64,000 nt of DNA from Natranaerovirga pectinivora (lineage in GTDB: Bacteria > Bacillota > Clostridia > Lachnospirales > DSM-24629). The stretch is from contig NZ_SMAL01000001.1 of assembly GCF_004342165.1 (NCBI RefSeq), positions 62,001-126,000 on the forward strand. Direction: 5' to 3'. This document shows, one piece after another, positions 53,819 to 62,165 of this stretch (the stretch's first letter is position 1; every line of letters starts with the position of its first letter). The notes beneath the pieces are model-generated. The model ran no database searches and had not been told where the DNA came from. It was given only the letters and a program-made list of their open reading frames with translations. Made by a program: the position numbers and the translations under genes.

Positions 53819-54886
53819 ATGAAAGGCATTATAATGGAAATAAGCAACAATAAAGCAATTCTATTAACAGAAGAAGGTAAATTCTTAAAAATAAGAGGGA
53901 AAATAAATAATAATTATAAGATCGGTAATGAAGTTGACACGAATTGTTTGAAAACAAATACTGGTACAAAGATGGTAATTCGGTACAGTGCAGTAACCCT
54001 TTGCTTAATATTTATATCATTATTTATCATAAGATTTTTGGAGACGCCCTATGGGTATATAAATGTTGAAATCAATCCAAGTATAGAAGTTACATATAAC
54101 TACTTTGGAAAAATTATAGAGGTAAAGTCTTTAAATGAAGATGGCAATAGAATCTTAGAGAATATAAATCACTTAAAAGGAGAAAAGGTAGAAAAAGGCA
54201 TTAGTACAATTATTATAGAGGCAAAAAATACAGGATATATCAGAGAAGAAAACTCAAATCAGATTATCTTAACAGTAATTGATAAGAAAAACCGAATAAA
54301 TGAAGAACGTATTATTGAAAATACGAGACAAGATACTTGGGAGATAAAAGAAATTGATATAGAGTTACTTAAAGGAACAATGGAGGATTACAACAGAGCT
54401 CAAAAAGAAGGTAAGTCTACTTCGTATATAATTATGAATGATTTAAGTGAAGAAATGAATGGCAAATCTATAGATGATAAATCCAGTGTAGATGTAAAAC
54501 AAGATATCATTAAGGAAAAAATAGAAAAAAATACACGAGAAGTAAATAAAAAAGAAGTGGAATCAAGGAATCAAGTTAATGAAGATAATAATTCAAATGC
54601 AAGCCAAAATGGAAGATTAAATTCAAATACAAACGGAAATGCAAATGCAAAAAAAGTAGAATCCGAAAATAATATGAGGTACGAAGAGGAAGAAAAAATA
54701 ATAGGGCCTCATAGAGCAGAAGAGGCTATTATTAATAGGCAGGTGGAGGATAATAAATCAATAGGTAATGCAAAAGCAAAAGAAGCATTGATAAACAATC
54801 AAAAAATAGGACAAGAAAAATCCCAAGGGAATAATAGGGCCAATGAGGCAATACAAAATAACAACAAAAACAGGAACAAAAATTAG
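53819..54886 (+). CDS. rsgI: Anti-sigma-I factor RsgI-like protein
   Basis: The N-terminal cytoplasmic RsgI domain (about 1-50: MKGIIMEISNNKAILLTEEG) binds SigI. A single membrane helix follows (about 57-76), then the conserved extracellular YGYINVEINPSIEVTYN domain. The last 150 residues are Asn/Lys/Glu-rich and hydrophilic and include three spaced motifs (RAEEAIINRQ, KAKEALINNQ, RANEAIQNNN). No carbohydrate-binding module is present. The ATG at 53819 follows AGGTG at the sigI stop. Its 3' end overlaps the convergent gene by three bases. Confidence 0.9.
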   Translation: MKGIIMEISNNKAILLTEEGKFLKIRGKINNNYKIGNEVDTNCLKTNTGTKMVIRYSAVTLCLIFISLFIIRFLETPYGYINVEINPSIEVTYNYFGKIIEVKSLNEDGNRILENINHLKGEKVEKGISTIIIEAKNTGYIREENSNQIILTVIDKKNRINEERIIENTRQDTWEIKEIDIELLKGTMEDYNRAQKEGKSTSYIIMNDLSEEMNGKSIDDKSSVDVKQDIIKEKIEKNTREVNKKEVESRNQVNEDNNSNASQNGRLNSNTNGNANAKKVESENNMRYEEEEKIIGPHRAEEAIINRQVEDNKSIGNAKAKEALINNQKIGQEKSQGNNRANEAIQNNNKNRNKN

Positions 54887-55170
54887 ATGGCATAACGATA
54901 TACTGAAGTTATTGAACTTATTGGAATCTCAGCAATGATTCCAGGTACTATGGTTTTCGTTGAAGGAACATTAATTGCCTTTCTAAAGTTTATATAGGGG
55001 CTTCTTTGAAGATTAGTTTGTTTTATCTCACCTGGTTTAATGACCAAAGTGATATAATCTTTTTGGATATTAATTAATACACCAGAAATGCTTTTTTGGT
55101 TGTTTATGGTATGAATGGTAATAGTTTGCTCTAATAAGGTGCTTAATTGTTCAATGAAATATTCTTTCAT
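54883..55170 (-). CDS. Small Sm-fold-like (DUF2642-type) protein, divergent paralogue
   Basis: A 95-residue protein with the same plan as the three cysteine-containing genes to its right: a short helix (FIEQLSTLLEQTITIHTI), a VLINIQKDYITLVIK core and a C-terminal IISEIPISSITSV-type strand, but no cysteines. DUF2642/YuzF-like proteins are small beta-barrel proteins, several linked to spores. The start at 55170 is preceded only by a weak GGTTGTGA. It ends within the rsgI stop region on the other strand. Confidence 0.65.
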   Translation of the reverse strand: MKEYFIEQLSTLLEQTITIHTINNQKSISGVLINIQKDYITLVIKPGEIKQTNLQRSPYINFRKAINVPSTKTIVPGIIAEIPISSITSVYRYAI

Positions 55171-55258
55171 TGCTATCACAACCAAATTGTTTCTTATTAT
55201 ATATGTATTACATTTTTAAAACTTTATTCTGATTTCAAGTGATTTTATTGAGCCAATA

Positions 55259-55289
55259 AAGGGAAGAGGTATAACTACCTCTTCCCTTA
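55259..55289 (-). terminator. Terminator after the 55312-55629 gene
   Basis: AAGGGAAGAGGTA and TACCTCTTCCCTT form a 13-bp stem around TAAC, downstream of the leftward gene. Confidence 0.8.
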
Positions 55290-55311
55290 AAGTCCCTTTA
55301 AACTAATTGAT

Positions 55312-55629
55312 CTATATTGCATTTTTAACAAATGATGCTATTTTAGATACTGGGATAACAGTTACAGAACCTAGTCCAACAAAAGGTTCGCCTGCGTAAG
55401 GTCTATAAGGAGCTGGTCCTGGTGGGCAACAAGTTGTTCCTAATGAACATGATGGAGGTGTTCCGATTCTTGTAATAAGTTTTACAACACAATCATCTGC
55501 ATATATCAATACTCCGGTGAATCCACTACCTGAGCATCCTCCGCTTGTTGTATAAATACTTACGGTTTGACCAATGAGACATTTTAAGTCAGAAACCAAA
55601 TCATATCCGCCATAAGCTACGTCTGCCAT
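55312..55629 (-). CDS. DUF2642-type cysteine-containing small protein, paralogue 1
   Basis: A 105-residue protein with a short variable N-terminus (MADVAYGGYDLVSD) and a nearly invariant body: CLIGQTVSIYTTSGGCSGSG, VLIYADDCVVKLITRIG, then CSLGTTCCPPGPAPYRPYAG and a C-terminal VIPVSKIASFVKNAI. The body is shared with the next two genes. It is an Sm-like beta-barrel family member with a cysteine/proline insertion; a spore-coat role is suggested by a sigma-K-like promoter. GGAGGG precedes the ATG. Confidence 0.78.
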   Translation of the reverse strand: MADVAYGGYDLVSDLKCLIGQTVSIYTTSGGCSGSGFTGVLIYADDCVVKLITRIGTPPSCSLGTTCCPPGPAPYRPYAGEPFVGLGSVTVIPVSKIASFVKNAI

Positions 55630-55662
55630 ATATAACCCTCCTTTTCTTGTCCTTCTATACTA

Positions 55663-55689
55663 TATACTATGTATTTATAGGAAAAGTGT
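55663..55689 (-). promoter_or_regulatory. Sigma-K/sigma-E-like promoter of paralogue 1
   Basis: On the minus strand: AC, 16 bases, CATAGTATA (plus-strand 55663-55671), 33 bases before the start. Fits AC-N16/17-CATANNNTA. Confidence 0.6.
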
Positions 55690-55760
55690 GAATATAAATG
55701 TCCAAAAAAAGGGATGTGTTAAGTTTCATCTCCTTAGACTGTAGACAAACTCATAGTAAC

Positions 55761-55858
55761 AAGGATTTATATATATATAAGTGTTATAGCGGATCCGAGG
55801 ATGGCGCAGCGAAACCCTTGCAACCAAGGATGGTTGCAAAGGTTTATGGAATATATTA
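55761..55858. repeat. Family-2 intergenic hairpin repeat, copy B
   Basis: Shares AAGGATTT, ATAGCG, AGGATGGCG, AGCGAAACCC and CAACCAAGGATGGTTG in the same order as the reverse complement of 6192-6299. The inner stem reads TTGCAACCA / TGGTTGCAA here and TCACAACCA / TGGTTGTGA in copy A, so paired positions changed together. The outer arms are weaker here. Lies between two tandem paralogues of the 55-56 kb cluster. Confidence 0.72.
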
Positions 55859-55885
55859 AAAGAGTATCGACAAAGTCGATACTCT
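55855..55885 (-). terminator. Terminator after paralogue 2
   Basis: AGAGTATCGAC and GTCGATACTCT form a perfect 11-bp stem around AAA; on the minus strand it is followed by TTTAAT. Confidence 0.8.
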
Positions 55886-55926
55886 CAGGAGATGGATCAA
55901 AAGCCATCTCCCTTAAATGAATAATT

Positions 55927-56268
55927 TTAGAATGTGCCAACTGCATTTTTAACGAAGCTTGCAATTCTATCAATTGGAATAATGGTTACAGAACCTAAAC
56001 CAACAAAAGGTTCGGCGCCATAAGGTCTATAAGGAGCAGGCCCTGGTGGGCAACATGCTGTTCCTAATGAGCAAGAAGGAGGCGTTCCGATTCTTGTGAT
56101 TAATTTAACCACACAATCATCAACATAAATAAGAACACCTGTAAAGCCACTACCTGAACAACCACCACAAGTAGCATAAATAGAAACAGTTTGACCAATT
56201 AAGCAACGTAATTGATCTGCTATAGTTCCTGCAACTGGAGCTCCTCCAAAAGCAAATCCGTCAGCCAT
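55927..56268 (-). CDS. DUF2642-type cysteine-containing small protein, paralogue 2
   Basis: A 113-residue protein differing from its neighbours mainly in the N-terminus (MADGFAFGGAPVAGTIADQL) and in having an extra cysteine (SIYATCGGCSG). The body VLIYVDDCVVKLITRIGTPP, CSLGTACCPPGPAPYRPYGA and IIPIDRIASFVKNAVG is conserved. The ATG at 56268 follows GGAGG; a longer frame to 56337 would start inside the promoter. It has its own promoter and terminator, so the copies are separate transcription units. Confidence 0.78.
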   Translation of the reverse strand: MADGFAFGGAPVAGTIADQLRCLIGQTVSIYATCGGCSGSGFTGVLIYVDDCVVKLITRIGTPPSCSLGTACCPPGPAPYRPYGAEPFVGLGSVTIIPIDRIASFVKNAVGTF

Positions 56269-56300
56269 TAAATATACCTCCTTTTTTCTTGTCCTAATAT

Positions 56301-56328
56301 TATAGTATGAAGAAGTGTACAAGTGTGT
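56301..56328 (-). promoter_or_regulatory. Sigma-K/sigma-E-like promoter of paralogue 2
   Basis: On the minus strand: AC, 17 bases, CATACTATA (plus-strand 56301-56309). A full match to AC-N17-CATANNNTA, 32 bases before the start. Confidence 0.62.
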
Positions 56329-56354
56329 GCTACTCAAAATAATAATTTTTTTAT

Positions 56355-56396
56355 AAAACCCAACCCCTCATCTACTGATACAAGAGACTGGGTTTT
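56355..56396 (-). terminator. Possible terminator after paralogue 3
   Basis: AAAACCCA and TGGGTTTT pair across a 26-base loop downstream of the leftward gene; only a short T run follows. Confidence 0.5.
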
Positions 56397-56405
56397 GGAT
56401 GATCA

Positions 56406-56720
56406 TTATCCTATTGCATTTTGAACGAAGGCAGCAATTCTATCTACTGGAATAATTGTTACAGAACCTAAACCTACAAATGGTTCACATCCATATCCCC
56501 TATAAGGAGCTGGACCAGGAGGACAGCAAGCTGTTCCTAATGAACAAGATGGAGGGGTACCAATTCTAGTTATAAGCTTAACAACACAATCATCAACATA
56601 AACTAAAACGCCTGTAAACCCACTACCTGAACATCCACCGCTTGTTGTATAAATGGAAACAGTTTGACCTATTAAGCATCTTAAACCAGCAACTATATCT
56701 CCGCTATAAAGTTTTGACAT
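56406..56720 (-). CDS. DUF2642-type cysteine-containing small protein, paralogue 3
   Basis: A 104-residue member of the cluster with N-terminus MSKLYSGDIVAGL and the shared body (CLIGQTVSIYTTSGGCSGSG, CVVKLITRIGTPPSCSLG, CCPPGPAPYRGYGCEPF) plus one additional cysteine in GYGCEP. The ATG at 56720 follows AAAGGAGG; the longer frame to 56843 has no ribosome site. Divergent from the MscS gene. Function as for its paralogues is inferred only from promoter type and family. Confidence 0.78.
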   Translation of the reverse strand: MSKLYSGDIVAGLRCLIGQTVSIYTTSGGCSGSGFTGVLVYVDDCVVKLITRIGTPPSCSLGTACCPPGPAPYRGYGCEPFVGLGSVTIIPVDRIAAFVQNAIG

Positions 56721-56778
56721 ATGAAAACCTCCTTTCATTAGGTGAAAAATGTTATTAAAACATTTATATTTTATAGTA

Positions 56779-56806
56779 CATGTTATGTGAAAGGACTTAA
56801 GTTTGT
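56779..56806 (-). promoter_or_regulatory. Sigma-K/sigma-E-like promoter of paralogue 3
   Basis: On the minus strand: AC, 17 bases, CATAACATG (plus-strand 56779-56787), one mismatch to CATANNNTA, 58 bases before the start. Confidence 0.45.
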
Positions 56807-56915
56807 ACCATATAAAACAAAATATTTTATGAATCTTTTTCATTTGTTGAAAAGTTGTTAATTACCCCAATAAAATGATATAATAAATTTACAACAATCA
56901 TAAGGAAGTGAAACT

Positions 56916-58172
56916 ATGCTAGAGATCATACGGGGATGGTTAGAAACCACTAGGATAAAAGGAAACTATCAAACACTACTAAGTTATTTAATTGCAACAA
57001 TTGCAATATTTTTTATTGCTTATATTGTTGATTTGATTTGTAGAAAAATTGTATTAAAAATAATACATAAGATGGTTATCAAAACAGCTAATAAATGGGA
57101 TGAAATTATTTATGATAAAAAAGTATTTCATAGATTATCCCATATTCCAGCTCTTATAGTTATTCATATTTTTTCAAGTTTATTAGATGAATATCAGTAT
57201 ATCTTGCAAAAAGTATCTACTGCTTTAATAATAATTTTATCATTAAGGGCTATTTTACGATTGCTAGACGCAGTTGTTCAAATATACAATTCATTTGAAT
57301 TCTCAAAAGATAGACCTATTAAGGGAATCATAGGTGTTGTAAAAATCTTTTTTTATAGTTTAGCAGGTATTTTGTTGTTTGGTAATTTTACTACAGAAGC
57401 AAATCTTCTTGCAATGCTTAGTGCATTAGGGGGGATGACTGCTATATTTATATTGATCTTTAGCGATACCATATTGGGATTGGTTGCTAGTATTCAATTA
57501 ACGGCAAGTGAATCTTTAAAAATTGGTGATTGGATTGAAATGCCAAGTCAAAATGCAAATGGAGAAGTAATTGACATTAGTCTAAATAAAATTAAAGTTC
57601 AAAATTGGGATAGAACAATTTCTAATATACCTGCTCAAACTTTTTTAAAGGAGGCCTTTATAAATTGGGAAGGAATGACAAAATCAGGTGGCAGAAGGAT
57701 TATGAGATCAATTTTTATTGATACAACGACAATAAAGATTCTTGATGAAGATTTAATAAAAAGATTAGAAAAGATAGAGTATATTAAGGGATATTTAGAG
57801 AAGAAAAATAGAGAGGTACAAGAATACAATAAAGTAAATAATATTTCTTGTGAAAGTATTGTTAATGGAAGAAAATTAACAAATATAGGTACTTTTAGAG
57901 CCTATATAAAAGAGTATTTAAAAAAGCATCCCAAAATTAGTCAAAATTTCATATTGATGGTTAGGCAACTGGCACCAACAGATAAAGGATTGCCCCTAGA
58001 AATATTTGCTTTTACAAATGATACTGCTTGGGAGAATTATGAAGAAATTCAATCGGATATATTTGATCATCTGTTGGCAGTAGTGGCTGAATTTGACTTA
58101 GGTATTTTTCAAACCCCTTCTGGTCGTGATTTGAAAAAATTAGTCAATGAAAACAATGAAGCACTCAAATAG
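56916..58172 (+). CDS. MscS-family mechanosensitive channel
   Basis: About five membrane helices end in a pore-lining region (ANLLAMLSALGGMTAIFIL then DTILGLVASIQL) followed by the MscS beta-domain (ASESLKIGDWIEMPS, NGEVIDISLNKIKVQNWD, SNIPAQTFLKEAFINW) and a C-terminal cytoplasmic domain. At 418 residues it resembles the YbdG/YnaI-type members. Opens on membrane tension to release solutes. AAGGAAGTG precedes the ATG. It is divergent from the paralogue cluster. A weak AAAAGG/CCTTTT hairpin at 58211-58228 follows the gene. Confidence 0.92.
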   Translation: MLEIIRGWLETTRIKGNYQTLLSYLIATIAIFFIAYIVDLICRKIVLKIIHKMVIKTANKWDEIIYDKKVFHRLSHIPALIVIHIFSSLLDEYQYILQKVSTALIIILSLRAILRLLDAVVQIYNSFEFSKDRPIKGIIGVVKIFFYSLAGILLFGNFTTEANLLAMLSALGGMTAIFILIFSDTILGLVASIQLTASESLKIGDWIEMPSQNANGEVIDISLNKIKVQNWDRTISNIPAQTFLKEAFINWEGMTKSGGRRIMRSIFIDTTTIKILDEDLIKRLEKIEYIKGYLEKKNREVQEYNKVNNISCESIVNGRKLTNIGTFRAYIKEYLKKHPKISQNFILMVRQLAPTDKGLPLEIFAFTNDTAWENYEEIQSDIFDHLLAVVAEFDLGIFQTPSGRDLKKLVNENNEALK

Positions 58173-58336
58173 ATTATCAAATAATTGTAAACAATAAGGA
58201 TATAATAAATAAAAGGAAGATACCTTTTGTTATTATCCAAAATTTTGTAATAATAATCTTTATAAAATACTTTATTAATTCAATAAATTAAGGTATTATA
58301 AAAATAAAATAGTAGAAGTCAAGGGAGTTGTTTAGA

Positions 58337-59518
58337 ATGGAAAATAATATTGAGACAATGGAAAGCTTTGAAAAGGATATTGATCAATCATTAAAACGTA
58401 TATATGTTGGAGATATTCTAGAAGGTACAATTGTTGGGAAAATAGGAACGGATGTAATTGTAGATATAAATTACCACGCAGAAGGTATTATAAATAAAGA
58501 AGAACTTAGCGATGATCCAAGTTTTGATATTGATAGGGATATTAATATTGGGGATAAAATCAAAGTGAAAATACTAAAGTTAGAAAATGAAGATGGTACT
58601 GTTGTTCTATCTAAAAAAAGAGGAGAGAAAGAAACTGCTTTTGAAACTTTAGAAGAGATTTTTTCAGAAGAAAAAATAATAAAAATTAAAATAAATGAGG
58701 TTGTTAAAGGTGGTGTCATTACATATATTAATGGAATGAGAGGTTTTATACCTGCTTCCCTCCTTTCTATTGATTACGTAGATGATCTTAATAAATTTGT
58801 AGGAAAAGAATTAGATGCAAAAATTGTTGAGCTGGATCAAAGTAGTAATAAAATTATACTTTCACCTAAAAGTGTAGAGCTTGAAAAAGTTGAAATACAA
58901 AAAAAAGAAAAGTTAAATACATTACAAAATGGGGAAGTTGTAGAAGGTACGGTTAAGAATCTTACTAATTTTGGGGCCTTTGTAGATATTGGGGGCATAC
59001 AAGGTTTAGTTAGAAATCAAGATTTAGCTTGGAAAAGGGTAAAACACCCTAGTGAAATTGTTCAAGTGGGGGATCAGGTAAAAGTTTATATCATAAATGT
59101 AGATAGGAAAAATGAAAAAATTTCATTAGGACTTAAAGACGTTAATGAAAATCCTTGGAGAGATGTGGCAGAAAAATATTCTGTAAACAATATTTATGAG
59201 GGTCAAATTACAAGGTTGCTTGACTTTGGTGCTTTTGTTAGGTTAGAAGAAGGTGTAGAGGGATTGGTTCATATATCTGAGTTATCTGATGCGAGAATAA
59301 CAAAACCTTCAGATGTAGTAGCAACAGGAGATATAGTAAAAGTTAAAGTATTGGATATAGATAAGAAGAATAATAAGATGAGTTTAAGTATTAAAGAGGC
59401 ACAAAATGAGTTAGATAGAAACGAATTAGAAGCATATAATGAACAAGATGAAGCAACAACATCTTTAAAAGGTTTGTTTGGGGATATATTAAAGAAACTG
59501 GAAAAAGATGATAATTAG
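58337..59518 (+). CDS. S1 RNA-binding domain protein (ribosomal S1-like)
   Basis: Four S1 OB-folds at about residues 22-93, 110-180, 194-264 and 279-350; the last two are most typical (VVEGTVKNLTNFGAFVDIGG and YEGQITRLLDFGAFVRLEEG). Low-GC bacteria carry shortened S1-like proteins of this size that may bind mRNA or ribosomes; in many Clostridia the domain is fused to IspH, but not here. The ATG at 58337 follows GGGAG with nine-base spacing; the in-frame TTG at 58328 abuts that site. Confidence 0.9.
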   Translation: MENNIETMESFEKDIDQSLKRIYVGDILEGTIVGKIGTDVIVDINYHAEGIINKEELSDDPSFDIDRDINIGDKIKVKILKLENEDGTVVLSKKRGEKETAFETLEEIFSEEKIIKIKINEVVKGGVITYINGMRGFIPASLLSIDYVDDLNKFVGKELDAKIVELDQSSNKIILSPKSVELEKVEIQKKEKLNTLQNGEVVEGTVKNLTNFGAFVDIGGIQGLVRNQDLAWKRVKHPSEIVQVGDQVKVYIINVDRKNEKISLGLKDVNENPWRDVAEKYSVNNIYEGQITRLLDFGAFVRLEEGVEGLVHISELSDARITKPSDVVATGDIVKVKVLDIDKKNNKMSLSIKEAQNELDRNELEAYNEQDEATTSLKGLFGDILKKLEKDDN

Positions 59519-59544
59519 TTATAAAATAAAAAGGGGATAGAATA

Positions 59545-60960
59545 ATGGTCTGTAAAGGTTGCAATGAAGATATAAGTAATGAAGTGAGTTATTGTCCTAA
59601 GTGTGGTGAAGAAGTATCAAAAACCATTGAAGAAAATATAGCAATGTCATCTATTTTTGACAATTCACAAGAAATAGTGGAAGGTGATCATGCATTGGGA
59701 ACTGATAATGCTCAGGAAAACAATAAAAAATTCAAGAAAAGTATAACGTCAATAGTATTTGCTTGTTTATTTATAGTAGCAATAACGATTGTAGGAGTAT
59801 TTGGTAGAGATTTATTGATACGCAAAGATCCAATAGATATATTAATGGCAAGTAATCTAAAAGTTGCAAATGCAGATCAAATAGAGGTTACTAATATTGT
59901 TCAAATCAATGATTTTGAATTAGGCAACCTAATGTATGACTATTCCCAAATGGAATTATTGGTAATGAATATGTTAAAAGATATTCAAATTAGAAGTCAT
60001 CAAAAAATAGACTACTCAGGGAATAAAATGGAAGTTGATTTAATTGTAGCCCTTAGAAATAATGATTTGTTAAGTGTTAATCTTTATTTAGACAATACAG
60101 GAGTCGCTTTTCAGGTGCCAACATTATATGAAAAGCAATTTTACATTACATGGGATACTCTTTCTTATATGATAAAAGATGAAACGGGAATGCAACTAAC
60201 ACTAGATCAATATATTTCAACGGTTTTCGATATAAAAAATACAAAAAGTATAAAGAATTTTAAAGGAGATACTTATTCAAATGTCATTAAAGATGTTCTT
60301 GAAAATTTATTAATAGTAACCAAAGGAGAAAGTATCGAAATTAACAACAAAACCATTAAAGGGGATAAATATACTCTGGATCTAGATTATAATCAAATAA
60401 TGGCATTGAGTATTAGTTTGTTAGAAATAGCCATTGAGGATGAACAAATTATTGTTATTATTGAGGATATTATGAATAGATTTATTGATGTTTTAGAAGA
60501 TACAGGGGATATTAATTACCTTCCTATTGATAGAGATAGTTTAAATAATATTAGAGAGATTGGTAACGAATTAAAAATTATTCAAGAAATGTATTCTCCA
60601 GATTTGCTTAACTTGTATTTTGACAGTCAGTTAGTGGATGATTTACCAGGGATAAATTATTTGTATGATTTTTATATAAAAGGAAATGATTTAAAAGCAA
60701 TAAGTTTATTGTCTACTATATCAGTGGAGAACCCATATGATGGAAGTTATATTTTCTTAGAAATTGAATCCTTAACGAATATTGAATCTATTAATAAGAA
60801 CATTAATTTTAGTGGGATCGATAAAGTTAATGGTCATAATATATCAGAGTTAACTGATGAAGATATGGAAAATATTATGTTTGAAGTACAAATGAAGTTG
60901 TTTTCATTATTATTGATCAATCCTAGCTTACAAGAAATTATGGGAGAGTTAATATTTTAA
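59545..60960 (+). CDS. Zinc-ribbon membrane protein of unknown function
   Basis: The N-terminus is a zinc ribbon (MVCKGCNEDISNEVSYCPKCG). After a linker comes one membrane helix (about 67-88), then about 380 residues predicted outside, beta/alpha mixed, without a known domain. The topology puts the zinc ribbon in the cytoplasm. Its stop overlaps the start of the next gene (TAATG), so it is coupled to two ABC-2 permease genes and is probably part of the same machine. AAAAGGGG precedes the ATG. Confidence 0.8.
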   Translation: MVCKGCNEDISNEVSYCPKCGEEVSKTIEENIAMSSIFDNSQEIVEGDHALGTDNAQENNKKFKKSITSIVFACLFIVAITIVGVFGRDLLIRKDPIDILMASNLKVANADQIEVTNIVQINDFELGNLMYDYSQMELLVMNMLKDIQIRSHQKIDYSGNKMEVDLIVALRNNDLLSVNLYLDNTGVAFQVPTLYEKQFYITWDTLSYMIKDETGMQLTLDQYISTVFDIKNTKSIKNFKGDTYSNVIKDVLENLLIVTKGESIEINNKTIKGDKYTLDLDYNQIMALSISLLEIAIEDEQIIVIIEDIMNRFIDVLEDTGDINYLPIDRDSLNNIREIGNELKIIQEMYSPDLLNLYFDSQLVDDLPGINYLYDFYIKGNDLKAISLLSTISVENPYDGSYIFLEIESLTNIESINKNINFSGIDKVNGHNISELTDEDMENIMFEVQMKLFSLLLINPSLQEIMGELIF

Positions 60961-62165
60961 TGTTAATTTTAATTTTAAAAAACATCAAAGAGATAATTAA
61001 TAATAAAAGAAGAGTTTTTATAATTGCTGTATTACCAATTATTTTCTTTGGTTTATTTGTAATGATGTATTCAGGGGAGACGGTAGAAAAGAATTTTATA
61101 AACCCTATTAGAATAGGGATAATTGATAATGATAATAGTCTTTACTCTAACCTATTATTACAGCATTATGAAAGCAATACTGCTTTTACTCAATTTGTCC
61201 ATATGTATAGGGATGAACAAGAAATAGTAGAAGAAATGTTTAAGGTTGGAGATTTAGATGCCACCCTTATTATACCTGAAAACTTTGCAGAAAATATGAT
61301 GTATATGATTCACGACCCTGTAATATCTAATATTAATACCCAAGACCCTGTTAAAGCAGTCCTTTTAAAAAATGTATTATTGAGTTATGAAAAATTCATT
61401 AGTTCAGTTGAGAGTAATGTTGCTATGTTATATGACATAATGAATGAATTAGAATATTTACCTCATGAGATTTCTGCCTACAACGCGGAAATCTCATATG
61501 AATTAATTATGTCAGCAATGGAAAGAAACCAATATTTTGACTATAATGAAGTAATTAACATTCCAAGTACGACATCAGTTAATTACTTTTTTATTGCAAT
61601 AATCACCCTTTTAATTATGTACTTTGGTCTTTATGTTGGCATAGACTTATTAAGAGAAAGGGAACAAAGAACCTTTCAAAGAATTGAAGTTGCTGGGTGC
61701 AGTATAACCACATTCATATTAAGTAAATTAATAAGCCACGTTTTATATTTGTTCTTAAATATTCTATTATGGATTACTCTCATTGGGATGGTATCTAATA
61801 TATCCATATCCTTCGGACTAATACTATATATTTTAGTAGGAATAATATTTTCTGTATCTTTATCCATTTTTATGTCCGGTTTATTTAAATCCCAGGAAGG
61901 GGTATTATTAGCTGGCAACATTTATTATTTTATAGCTGCAGTTGTTGGGGGAAGTATTATGCCTCTTCAATTTATGCCGGAAAGAATACAACGTTTATCT
62001 GTATTCACGCCTAACTATTGGTTTATTAGAGGATTTTTGTTTGTCCAAAAAAATCTTCAACCAAGTTTTTCTAATGGGATTATAGTATCTTTTATAAGTA
62101 TTTCTATACTTTTAATTATAGTATCAAGTTATATGTATAAGTATTTAGGAGAACATTATGTATAA
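60960..62165 (+). CDS. ABC-2-type transporter permease, first of pair
   Basis: A 401-residue permease with the ABC-2 layout: one N-terminal helix (about 17-36), an extracytoplasmic domain of about 160 residues (IRIGIIDNDNSLYSNLLL), then five helices with LRERE before the third segment and FTPNYWFIRGF near the end. Such proteins export drugs, lipids or polymers when paired with an ATPase. It overlaps the previous gene by one base and the next by eight. No ATP-binding subunit is encoded in the operon. Confidence 0.88.
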   Translation: MLILILKNIKEIINNKRRVFIIAVLPIIFFGLFVMMYSGETVEKNFINPIRIGIIDNDNSLYSNLLLQHYESNTAFTQFVHMYRDEQEIVEEMFKVGDLDATLIIPENFAENMMYMIHDPVISNINTQDPVKAVLLKNVLLSYEKFISSVESNVAMLYDIMNELEYLPHEISAYNAEISYELIMSAMERNQYFDYNEVINIPSTTSVNYFFIAIITLLIMYFGLYVGIDLLREREQRTFQRIEVAGCSITTFILSKLISHVLYLFLNILLWITLIGMVSNISISFGLILYILVGIIFSVSLSIFMSGLFKSQEGVLLAGNIYYFIAAVVGGSIMPLQFMPERIQRLSVFTPNYWFIRGFLFVQKNLQPSFSNGIIVSFISISILLIIVSSYMYKYLGEHYV

